Assembly (NCBI GenBank): GCA_030650265.1
Contig: JAUSEJ010000776.1
Location: 1 to 5,353 of the forward strand
From: Dehalococcoidia bacterium
GTDB taxonomy: Bacteria; Chloroflexota; Dehalococcoidia; JACPQF01
Reading direction: 5' to 3'
DNA: 5,353 nucleotides
The notes beneath the pieces were generated by a model. It was not told the DNA's origin. It did not search any database and saw only the letters and a program-made list of their open reading frames with translations. Positions 1 to 5,118 of the stretch are shown here, piece after piece. Each line of letters begins with the position of its first letter. Position 1 is the first letter of the stretch. The translations under genes were made by a program, and so were the position numbers.

Positions 1-123
1 ATTTTGACGTTGCAGCAGCAAATTAAGCGGGCACAGGAGCTGCTTCGCCGTTACATTCCCGAGGGAAGGTCGCTGTCTGACGAGTTGATCGCCGAGCGAC
101 GGGCCGAAGCTGCAAATGAGTAG
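1..123 (+). CDS. vapB: AbrB/MazE-type antitoxin, C-terminal end (partial)
   Basis: The first base starts a codon, and the reading frame runs 40 residues to a TAG at 121-123. The 5' part of the gene is outside the window. The visible protein is charged and helical, ending in a stretch of the form RRYIPEGRSLSDELIAERR followed by an Ala/Glu-rich tail. Such tails are typical of small antitoxins with an N-terminal AbrB/SpoVT swapped-hairpin DNA-binding domain and a C-terminal toxin-neutralising arm. The DNA-binding domain itself cannot be seen, so the family call rests on this tail and on the neighbour: its last 8 bases overlap the ATG of a PIN-domain toxin remnant, the usual coupling of a vapBC operon. 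Inferred role: it bound and inhibited the VapC toxin and autoregulated the operon. With the toxin broken, the antitoxin may be an orphan. Confidence 0.6.
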   Translation: MLTLQQQIKRAQELLRRYIPEGRSLSDELIAERRAEAANE

Positions 124-214
124 CTACGTTTTGGACGCCTCGGCGGTAATAGCCCTGTTCAATATGGAACCCGGACGCGACCTACATCAGATGACAGGTC
201 AACACGGTAGTTAA
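116..214 (+). pseudogene. vapC: VapC-type PIN-domain toxin, truncated remnant
   Basis: An ATG at 116 overlaps the antitoxin stop by 8 bases and opens a 32-residue frame ending in TAA at 212-214. The first ~22 residues (MSSYVLDASAVIALFNMEPG and the next two) match the start of PIN-domain VapC ribonucleases, including the first catalytic acidic residue, Asp7, in the V-L-D-A-S motif. Full-length VapC proteins are about 125-140 residues with three or four acidic residues. Here the remaining ~100 residues are missing, and the last ~10 codons look unrelated to the family. The other two forward frames after position 181 also give no PIN-like continuation, so a deletion or rearrangement is more likely than a simple frameshift. 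The product cannot be an active nuclease. The break lies about 60 bases upstream of the cyclase gene. Confidence 0.7.
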
Positions 215-229
215 CTCTGAAACTTGCTT

Positions 230-236
230 AGGAGAG
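230..236 (+). promoter_or_regulatory. Ribosome binding site of the cyclase-family gene
   Basis: AGGAGAG lies 9 bases before the ATG at 246. It is the only good Shine-Dalgarno match near this start, and it supports this ATG over later in-frame ATGs (codons 24 and 40). Confidence 0.7.
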
Positions 237-245
237 AGTGAAGAA

Positions 246-1016
246 ATGCCGAGACGCCCCAAACTAGTTGACCTTACGCTGCCGCTCGAAACTTTGCCGT
301 TCGACGCGGACGGCATGAATCCCCGGATAACCCACCTGACCCATGAAACCAACGCCGAGCGAATGACCACAATCTTTGGCTGCCAGCGGGCAGACTTGCC
401 CGGAGGCATCGGCTGGGCCTCGGACCGGGTCGAACTGGCTACCCATGCCGGCACCCACCTCGACGCTCCCTTCCACTTCTGGCCACAGTCAGAGGGCAAG
501 CGCGCGATCACGATTGACGAAGTGCCACTTGACTGGTGCTACAGCGATGGAGTGGTCCTCGACGTTCGTCACCTGCCCGCCGGTGCCCTTATCGGGGTTG
601 ACGATGTCAAAGAGGCGCTGCGCAAGATCGAATACGAACTAAAGCCGATGGATATCGTGATGATCATGACCGGGGCGAGCAAGCTATGGGGCACGCCGGA
701 GTACTTCACGAACTATCCGGGCATGGGACGCGAATCCACTCTCTGGCTCATCGACAGGGGTATCAAGGTCATGGGTACCGACGCCTGGGGCTGGGACCGG
801 CCCTTCCGGGTCATGGCTGAAGAGTTTGCCCGTACCGGAGACAAGAAGATCATTTGGGGAGGTCACTTCGCCGGCATCGATAAGGAATACCTGCACATCG
901 AAAAGCTGGCCAACCTGGACAAACTGCCTCCTCACGGGTTCAAGGTGTCCTGCTTTCCCATTCCCGTCTCCAAAGCCAGCGCCGGCTGGGTCCGCGTCGT
1001 CGCCTTCCTAGATTGA
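246..1016 (+). CDS. Cyclase-family metal-dependent hydrolase (KynB / isatin hydrolase fold)
   Basis: The protein has 256 residues, a normal length for the cyclase family (Pfam PF04199), which includes bacterial kynurenine formamidase KynB and isatin hydrolase. Near the N-terminus is the V-D-L-T-L-P-L segment that opens most members. The metal-binding signature HAGTHLDAPFHF lies at residues 67-78, with His67, His71, Asp73 and His77 as expected ligands or catalytic residues. Further conserved points are WGGH (His207) and the EKLANLDKLP block (219-228), whose Glu is typical of the family. Family members use a divalent metal, often Mn or Zn, to hydrolyse amide or cyclic amide bonds of small molecules, in the cytosol. 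The GTDAWGWDRP segment (177-186) differs from what I recall for KynB, so kynurenine formamidase should not be assumed; the substrate is unknown. No kynureninase or tryptophan dioxygenase gene is nearby. The gene stands alone on the + strand between the broken vapC and a repeat-bearing gap. No signal peptide is seen. Confidence 0.9.
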   Translation: MPRRPKLVDLTLPLETLPFDADGMNPRITHLTHETNAERMTTIFGCQRADLPGGIGWASDRVELATHAGTHLDAPFHFWPQSEGKRAITIDEVPLDWCYSDGVVLDVRHLPAGALIGVDDVKEALRKIEYELKPMDIVMIMTGASKLWGTPEYFTNYPGMGRESTLWLIDRGIKVMGTDAWGWDRPFRVMAEEFARTGDKKIIWGGHFAGIDKEYLHIEKLANLDKLPPHGFKVSCFPIPVSKASAGWVRVVAFLD

Positions 1017-1167
1017 CTTGACGCGGGCTCACCGCCGATGGCGCAGAGGATGCGGAGAGGCTGTGTGTTGCTCTGGCCTTCGCTCATGAGCAGTGATGGA
1101 CAGCAGGCCTTTCAGGAGAATTGTGACCTGGTTTGACTACACTGACGCCCATGGTTGAGTGGCACCC

Positions 1168-1192
1168 ATTCCCGGCTAAAGCCTCGACGTCC
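1168..1192 (+). repeat. Interspersed repeat, copy 1
   Basis: This 25-base unit starts ATTCCCGGCTAAAGCCTC. It matches copy 2 (54 bases downstream, same orientation) at 20 of 25 positions. Its core, CCGGCTAAAGCCTC (1172-1185), is the exact reverse complement of 1269-1282 in copy 3. The internal GGCTAAAGCC is itself a near-palindrome. Confidence 0.75.
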
Positions 1193-1221
1193 GGCGGTTA
1201 ATGTTGGGTTACGCCCCAATT

Positions 1222-1246
1222 ATTCACGGCTAGAGCCTCAGCCTCC
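1222..1246 (+). repeat. Interspersed repeat, copy 2
   Basis: The unit starts ATTCACGGCTAGAGCCTC. It differs from copy 1 at five positions (one in the lead, one in the core, three in the tail) and keeps the ATTC start and TCC end. It is the most diverged of the three copies. Confidence 0.65.
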
Positions 1247-1261
1247 TGGACACGAGCCCAA

Positions 1262-1285
1262 GGACATTGAGGCTTTAGCCGGAAT
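1262..1285 (-). repeat. Interspersed repeat, copy 3 (inverted)
   Basis: On the - strand this unit starts ATTCCGGCTAAAGCCTC and ends GTCC. It is one base shorter than copy 1 and otherwise nearly identical. With copy 1 it forms an inverted repeat of about 21 bases per arm (1172-1192 with 1262-1282), with one mismatch and one G-T pair, around a 69-base loop that contains copy 2. One forward plus one inverted copy close together resembles REP/BIME-type or small non-autonomous elements. Confidence 0.7.
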
Positions 1286-1333
1286 CGCCTGACTTACCAT
1301 TCAAATTCCACTCTCAAAACTAACAGATTCTCG

Positions 1334-1362
1334 GCTCTCTCCGGGCCCTCCACGGTGAGAGC
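1334..1362 (-). terminator. Terminator-like hairpin after the PIG-L gene
   Basis: Two bases after the TAG of the PIG-L gene, the leftward transcript can fold GCTCTC (1362-1357) with GAGAGC (1339-1334), then across one mismatch CCG (1355-1353) with CGG (1343-1341), around a 9-base loop. The T-rich run is weak and late: GTTAGTTTTG begins more than 10 bases after the stem. It could act as an imperfect intrinsic terminator or only as an mRNA 3'-end stem for the folE-to-deacetylase operon. Confidence 0.4.
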
Positions 1363-1364
1363 AG

Positions 1365-2057
1365 CTACCGGCGGAGCTCGAGGCGACGGAACGCTTCGGC
1401 ATAGGGGATGTTCTGGGGGCTGCCGATGCTCGCCGCCATCTTCTTGATGCGGTCTGCCAACGCCTCGAAGCTGCCCACCTGAGTGACGTGGCAGCGCAGC
1501 GCGGCAATCTTCAGATCAATGGTTTCGGAGGTGTCTATCCATAGATCTGGGCTGTCAGATCCGGCGAGGTAGACTTCGTATACTTTGTGCGATTGTAGAC
1601 CCCCGGCGATATGCTCGGGATAATGGAGAAGATCGCGCGAAAAGGGAAATACGGCGTCGAGAGCGACGGTGCCGACAACGCGGTGATCGCGATGCAGGAT
1701 GGACCGGCGATAGTTGTCGTGCGTGACCACGAGGTCGGGCCGATACTGGCGAATGAGCCTAACCAGCTTCCCTCTAAATTCGTAGGTGTCTTCGGTTGCC
1801 CCATCAGGATAGCCGAGAAAGACCACTCTGGCTACCCCCAGCACATTCGCAGCCGCTTGCTGTTCTTTTTCCCTAATCACCGCCAGCTTCTCCGAGGTCA
1901 TGGCCGGATCACTGCTTCCCTTGTCGCCATTGGTGCAAACGACATAGGTGACCTCCGTGCCTTCGGCGACCCATTTGGCCACCGTGCCACCGCAGGTGAA
2001 CTCGGGGTCATCGGGATGAGCGACGATCACCATCACCCTCTCGGGCCCATTGGTCAT
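1365..2057 (-). CDS. LmbE/PIG-L family zinc-dependent N-deacetylase (MshB/BshB-like)
   Basis: The protein has 230 residues, the usual length of single-domain PIG-L/LmbE deacetylases (Pfam PF02585), and no signal peptide. The family signature AHPDDPEF lies at residues 13-20, where His14 and Asp17 should bind zinc and Asp16 act as general base by analogy with MshB and BshB. A second motif, HRDH (122-125), should supply the third zinc ligand, His125. Other family segments are TNGDKG (42-47) and a YPDG segment (83-86). Enzymes of this fold remove the acetyl group from GlcNAc linked to inositol (MshB), malate (BshB) or phosphatidylinositol (PIG-L); some cleave amide conjugates (Mca). The gene lies 30 bases downstream of an MshA-like glycosyltransferase in the same operon, which suggests it deacetylates that enzyme's N-acetylglucosaminide product. 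The exact substrate is inferred. The ATG is backed by GGAGG 9 bases upstream. Confidence 0.9.
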   Translation of the reverse strand: MTNGPERVMVIVAHPDDPEFTCGGTVAKWVAEGTEVTYVVCTNGDKGSSDPAMTSEKLAVIREKEQQAAANVLGVARVVFLGYPDGATEDTYEFRGKLVRLIRQYRPDLVVTHDNYRRSILHRDHRVVGTVALDAVFPFSRDLLHYPEHIAGGLQSHKVYEVYLAGSDSPDLWIDTSETIDLKIAALRCHVTQVGSFEALADRIKKMAASIGSPQNIPYAEAFRRLELRR

Positions 2058-2066
2058 AGAATGATC

Positions 2067-2071
2067 CCTCC
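2067..2071 (-). promoter_or_regulatory. Ribosome binding site of the PIG-L deacetylase gene
   Basis: GGAGG, inside a purine-rich run in the 30-base gap after the glycosyltransferase stop, lies 9 bases before the ATG at 2057. It fixes the start and implies independent initiation rather than strict translational coupling. Confidence 0.65.
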
Positions 2072-2087
2072 TCTCCCTTTGTGGCTG

Positions 2088-3311
2088 TCAGCCTATGTCC
2101 TTCTTTAAGGACCGTTCTGATAGGTCATCGTAGAGCGCCATCATAGAATCCGCGACCGCTGGCCAGCGAAATCGTTCGATGAAGGAGCGGGCGGCCTTGC
2201 CGAAGCGGCTACGCAATTCATCATTCCCCAAGAGCAGCTCAAGACGCTCGGCGAAAGGTTCCGGGCAACGCCAGGGGATGAGAAAGCCGGTCTCGCCGTC
2301 CTTGACAGCCGTCTGGAGACCACCAACCCTCGAAGCAACGACAGGAGTCCCGCAAGCCTGTGCCTCGGCGGCCACCATACCAAAGCTCTCGTAGTAGGAG
2401 GCAACAACGCAAACGTCAGCGGCGCTGTAGATGGCCGGAAGTGCCGTCTGTTCCACCGGACCGAGGAATCTAACGTTAGCGCCGATGCCGGACTGCCTGG
2501 CTATCCCCTTGAGTCTTCTCGTTTCTTTACTTCCGTTGGTCTCGGCGCCCACCACGAGAACCAGGACCTCGTCTCTGTCCTCGAGCTTCGCCACAGCTTC
2601 GATGAGGATATCCACACCTTTTAGAGGCTCGATTCGCCCGACGACCAGAACTATCTTCTGAGCATCCAGGCCTAGTTGACGCCGGGCTAAGACTTTGTCT
2701 ATCGGCTGGAAAAGGCCAAGGTCCACGCCGCAAGGGATGGTTTCGACGCGGCGGGGGACCGCCCCATACAGTTGCACCAATTGAGCCTTTTCGTGGGAGC
2801 TAGCCGCTACCACCCGGTCGGCCTGAGCAACTATCTTTCTCTCCGTCTCGATCCGGAGGACCGATTCGCGCTCACCCACGCGGGCGCGATTTTTCACTTC
2901 GCCCAGCGTATGGAACATGGTTACGTGGGGAAGAGCCCACCTCTGTTGGACAAACCCGGCTACCCAGCCAGAAAGCCAGTAATGGCTGTGGAGAATGTCG
3001 TAGTCTAAACCGTGTTCCTCCCGATAAAGTCGGAGGTTACAGAGAAACTCGGGTAGGTGATCGTAGACCGCGTTCTTCTCCGTCTCGCCGACCGGCCCCG
3101 CCTTCAGATGAATCACGCGCACGTTCTCGCCAAACTCGCTGACCTCTGGCACAGAGGGACTGCGCCTGCGCGTGAAGACATCGACCAGCGCGCCGCGTCG
3201 ACCAAGCTCCCGACTGAGTTCCCGAATATACACATTCATGCCTCCGGCATCACGCGTTCCGGGCCAGGCAAGAGGACAGCCGTGCACGCTGATCATCGCA
3301 ACTCGATACAT
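2088..3311 (-). CDS. GT4 family glycosyltransferase, MshA / sucrose-phosphate synthase-like
   Basis: The protein has 407 residues and a GT-B fold. Its N-terminal acceptor domain starts with a beta strand and SVHGCPLAWPGTRDAGGMNVY (residues 8-28, hyphenation aside), close to the SVH-PLA-PGT-DAGGMNVY segment of actinobacterial MshA. HSHYWLSG (108-115) and TMFHTLGEVKN (131-141) are further MshA/SPS-type acceptor motifs. The C-terminal nucleotide-sugar domain has GRIEPLKG (225-232) and the GT4 E-x7-E motif, Glu308 to Glu316, in ESFGMVAAEAQACGTPVVAS (308-327). Known relatives transfer GlcNAc from UDP-GlcNAc to 1L-inositol-1-phosphate, or glucose to fructose-6-phosphate. The following PIG-L deacetylase favours a GlcNAc donor. 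It lacks the BshA-type N-terminus, so a malate acceptor is unlikely. It acts in the cytosol, possibly at the membrane face; no transmembrane segment is seen. The start is 9 bases after the upstream gene's stop, with AGGGAG 5 bases before the ATG. Confidence 0.88.
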   Translation of the reverse strand: MYRVAMISVHGCPLAWPGTRDAGGMNVYIRELSRELGRRGALVDVFTRRRSPSVPEVSEFGENVRVIHLKAGPVGETEKNAVYDHLPEFLCNLRLYREEHGLDYDILHSHYWLSGWVAGFVQQRWALPHVTMFHTLGEVKNRARVGERESVLRIETERKIVAQADRVVAASSHEKAQLVQLYGAVPRRVETIPCGVDLGLFQPIDKVLARRQLGLDAQKIVLVVGRIEPLKGVDILIEAVAKLEDRDEVLVLVVGAETNGSKETRRLKGIARQSGIGANVRFLGPVEQTALPAIYSAADVCVVASYYESFGMVAAEAQACGTPVVASRVGGLQTAVKDGETGFLIPWRCPEPFAERLELLLGNDELRSRFGKAARSFIERFRWPAVADSMMALYDDLSERSLKKDIG

Positions 3312-3320
3312 CGCGGCTCC

Positions 3321-4316
3321 CTACCTCCCCTCGCGAGCGATGGTCAAATGATAGACAGGAACATCCTTACCGCCAAGGTCGTACTTATACGGCTCCTGCC
3401 CTCGCAGAAAATCGAATCGTGTTTTCCCGAGTTCGATGGCTTCCTTTAGGCAAGACGCCTTGAGAAGCAGTCCCACGCTCAGGTATGAATAGGCCGGATC
3501 GTAGCCAGAATTATACAGCAATACCTGGCCGCCGTAATCAAAACAGGCTACCGCCGACACGCGCTGGTTATCCACCTCAAGGAAATGAATCTTGAGCCAG
3601 CCGAGATCGAGGAGACGGCGCATCATCAGGTTAAAGAATCGCTGCCTCGGCACAGTCATGAACTCATCCTTGTCGGCATTGAGCCGGAGCAGGTGAAAGA
3701 AATCAGCCGCATCTTGCTCGTAATGAGCCGTGTCCGTGACAGAGGAAAAGTGCGCACTGCCGGTCTCCGTCAGCCTCCGCATCTTCCGTCGCAGCTCGTG
3801 TCTGTCCTTCTTAGAAAGGGTGGAGAGATATTCTTCCCAAGATGAGGGCAGGTCAATCCCGGGAGAAACCTCCTCCAGGGTTTGCGTTACCCTGAAGTCG
3901 CGACGACGGGCCAGCGAAAGGAAACCGTCGAGGGTCGGAGAGCCTCCCTTCACACTCCGCAGTTCCAGACGCGGTGATGGAAACTTCTCGAGGTAGTCCA
4001 ACAGAGCCTCGAACACGACGTCCTCCTTGCCCGCCTCGGGCAAGAAGTCCATGTAGTCGCAGAGATCTTCGCTTCCGGTAAAATAGAGGGTTTCATCCTT
4101 CAATCTCAGGGAGACAATCCCGATGGTGCGGTTGTCTTCGATCACCTGCAACAGATGCAACTCGTTGCCCTCGCCGAAAACCTCCCACCATGTCCGGTGC
4201 CAATCCGGGGTGGCAAATATTGAATTCGACTCGCTGCGAGGGAGAAGATCCCGCCAAGCGGAGTCGACGCCCTCGAAAGTCTCTCGGTTTATGAAAACCT
4301 CTCCTGCTCTTAACAA
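3321..4316 (-). CDS. GNAT-fold transferase, FemAB / BioF2-like (Acetyltransf_6)
   Basis: The protein has 331 residues and resembles the Acetyltransf_6 / BioF2-like group (PF13480), which contains two GNAT-like halves and is related to FemAB/FemX aminoacyl-tRNA-dependent transferases and CelD-type proteins. Features typical of the group are N-S-I-F-A-T-P-D-W (31-39) near the start, the basic SKKDRHELRRKMRR helix (168-181), YNSGYDP (268-274) with the following SVGLLL helix (280-285), and FLRGQEPYKYDLGG (303-316) near the end. Members move acyl or aminoacyl groups to amino groups on sugars, lipids or peptides, but the donor and acceptor here are unknown. It lies 9 bases upstream of the glycosyltransferase and 72 bases downstream of folE. 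Placed with a glycosyltransferase and a deacetylase that would expose an amine, it may acylate that amine (inference). The start is a TTG with an in-frame stop seven codons upstream and no clear ribosome site, so the N-terminus is uncertain by a few residues. No signal peptide or membrane helix is seen. Confidence 0.8.
   Translation of the reverse strand: MLRAGEVFINRETFEGVDSAWRDLLPRSESNSIFATPDWHRTWWEVFGEGNELHLLQVIEDNRTIGIVSLRLKDETLYFTGSEDLCDYMDFLPEAGKEDVVFEALLDYLEKFPSPRLELRSVKGGSPTLDGFLSLARRRDFRVTQTLEEVSPGIDLPSSWEEYLSTLSKKDRHELRRKMRRLTETGSAHFSSVTDTAHYEQDAADFFHLLRLNADKDEFMTVPRQRFFNLMMRRLLDLGWLKIHFLEVDNQRVSAVACFDYGGQVLLYNSGYDPAYSYLSVGLLLKASCLKEAIELGKTRFDFLRGQEPYKYDLGGKDVPVYHLTIAREGR
4298..4305 (-). 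promoter_or_regulatory. Strong Shine-Dalgarno inside the annotated start of the GNAT-like gene
   Basis: AGGAGAGG is the best ribosome site in this junction, but it lies downstream of the TTG (4316) taken as start. Five bases after it comes an in-frame ATA (4292-4290, residue 9), not an ATG, GTG or TTG. Either translation starts at the rare codon ATA, or the TTG is used with little help from a Shine-Dalgarno. Both leave the conserved region intact. Confidence 0.4.
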
Positions 4317-4388
4317 TGCTGATGAAAGGCGAGTTCACCGACCCCCACGCTGGAAGGAGAGTTTGACTTGAAGATTTGAAAGTTCATT

Positions 4389-4982
4389 CTACTGGCGATC
4401 GACCAGCGAGAAGAACTCCGAGCGTGTTATAGCGCTGCGACGGAAGATACCCCGATTGGCCGAGGTAACGACCTTGCTGCCAGGTTTTCTCACCCCGCGC
4501 ATAGTCATGCACAGGTGCTCGGCCTGTATGACCACCGCCACGCCCTCCGGACGAAGGGCCTCCATTATGCAATCAGCGATTTGGCTCGTGAGACGCTCCT
4601 GTAGTTGGGGGCGCTTGGCCAGTGTCTCTACCACTCGGGCTAGCTTGCTGATCCCGACAACCCGCCCGTTGGGTATATAACCCACGTGGCAGATGCCATG
4701 GAACGGGAGCAAATGGTGCTCACACACCGAGTAGAAGGGGATGTCCCGGAGGATAACCATCTCCTTGTGACCTTCCTCGAAGCCCACCATAAGATCCTTC
4801 TTGGGGTCTTCCGCTACGCCCCGAAAAATCTCGGCATACATCTCGGCGATCCTTCTCGGCGTTTCTTTGAGGCCCTCGCGTTCCGGGTCCTCTCCGATCG
4901 CTTCGAGAATACTTCTTACCGCTTCCGCAATCCTTGGCTGATCAATCAATAGGTTATCGCTGCCTCCAAACAATCCGGTCAT
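4389..4982 (-). CDS. folE: GTP cyclohydrolase I (type IA)
   Basis: The enzyme converts GTP to 7,8-dihydroneopterin triphosphate and formate, the first step towards tetrahydrofolate, biopterin and 7-deazaguanine compounds, in the cytosol as a large ring-shaped oligomer. The 197-residue protein carries every FolE landmark: [14 protein letters not shown] (36-49), the zinc and active-site motif [10 protein letters not shown] (85-94) with Cys87 and His90 as zinc ligands and His89 catalytic, the RPQLQERLT block (124-132), and [16 protein letters not shown] (154-169) giving His156 and the third zinc ligand Cys158. It is therefore the classic zinc type and not the IB (FolE2) type. No other folate or queuosine gene is in the window. 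It is the first gene of the leftward operon and starts right after a predicted promoter. No Shine-Dalgarno precedes the ATG; an in-frame TTG at 4949 has GGAGG too far away (13 bases) to be preferred. Confidence 0.96.
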   Translation of the reverse strand: MTGLFGGSDNLLIDQPRIAEAVRSILEAIGEDPEREGLKETPRRIAEMYAEIFRGVAEDPKKDLMVGFEEGHKEMVILRDIPFYSVCEHHLLPFHGICHVGYIPNGRVVGISKLARVVETLAKRPQLQERLTSQIADCIMEALRPEGVAVVIQAEHLCMTMRGVRKPGSKVVTSANRGIFRRSAITRSEFFSLVDRQ

Positions 4983-4997
4983 AGACGTGCAACGATA

Positions 4998-5026
4998 ACT
5001 ATAAGCCTTTTACGACCGAAGATCAA
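4998..5026 (-). promoter_or_regulatory. Sigma70-type promoter of the folE operon
   Basis: On the - strand TTGATC (5026-5021) and TATAGT (5003-4998) are separated by exactly 17 bases, close to the TTGACA/TATAAT consensus. Transcription would be expected to start around 4990-4992, only about 8-10 bases before the folE ATG, giving a very short leader. The match is by eye; no other promoter of this quality was found in the operon. Confidence 0.6.
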
Positions 5027-5048
5027 GCGCACTGGCGGGAAAGGAGTC

Positions 5049-5075
5049 GGGGGCCAGGGGGTGAGGGGACAGGGG
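5049..5075 (+). repeat. G-quadruplex-type G-tract array, + strand
   Basis: Four runs of 4-5 G (5049-5053, 5057-5061, 5065-5068, 5072-5075) are separated by 3-base loops CCA, TGA and ACA, a textbook four-tract quadruplex pattern. It is about 22 bases upstream of the predicted folE -35 box, on the strand that is template for folE. Confidence 0.7.
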
Positions 5076-5118
5076 TCAGAGGTCAATTCCCCGCCCCTCA
5101 CCCCTGACCCCTGTCCCC
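5058..5118. repeat. Two interlocked long inverted repeats in the folE / flavin reductase spacer
   Basis: GGGGACAGGGGTCAG at 5065-5079 is the exact reverse complement of 5104-5118 (15 bases). GGGGTGAGGGG at 5058-5068 is the exact reverse complement of 5094-5104 (11 bases). The order of arms is B-A-B'-A', so the two stems cannot nest: they would be alternatives or a pseudoknot-like fold. The longer stem begins on the base after the flavin reductase stop and could help end its transcript, but no U-tract follows, so a standard intrinsic terminator is not supported. Confidence 0.7.

Larger units (their letters stand above)
1017..1364. other. Non-coding gap between convergent genes
   Basis: These 348 bases separate the 3' ends of the cyclase gene (+) and the PIG-L gene (-). 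I see no convincing gene, only frames of about 20 codons or a shadow of the PIG-L gene. The stretch holds three copies of a ~25-base repeat (1168-1285), a small hairpin between copies 1 and 2 (TTGGG 1204-1208 with CCCAA 1215-1219), a 10-base palindrome (1082-1091) of no clear meaning, and a terminator-like hairpin at 1334-1362. No clear rho-independent terminator is seen for the cyclase gene. Confidence 0.7.

Noticed and set aside
246..1016. Antisense frames across the cyclase gene (for example 182-511 on the - strand)
   Set aside because: They are shadows of a well-conserved family gene and show no domain of their own.
1032..1091. Terminator for the cyclase gene (CGCC-GAT-GGCG and GCTCATGAGC)
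   Set aside because: Stems of 4-5 base pairs and no following T-run; not enough to support a terminator.
1172..1282. The long inverted repeat as a transcription terminator
   Set aside because: The loop is 69 bases and there is no U-tract; repeat copies explain it better.
1168..1285. CRISPR array
   Set aside because: Only three diverged copies, one inverted, with unequal gaps of 29 and 15 bases and no cas genes.
1611..2108. 165-codon open frame on the + strand
   Set aside because: It lies antisense to the PIG-L gene, whose zinc motifs are intact; the + frame product shows no recognisable domain and has no good ribosome site.
1365..3311. Calling the pair bshA and bshB (bacillithiol)
   Set aside because: The GT has the DAGGMNVY and HTLGEVKN motifs of the MshA/SPS group rather than the BshA N-terminus, and no bshC is visible. 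Calling them mshA and mshB was also avoided because mshC and mshD are absent from the window.
4310..4387. 25-residue frame on the - strand in the folE to GNAT gap
   Set aside because: It has no ribosome binding site and no recognisable content, and it runs into the next gene's start; most likely chance.
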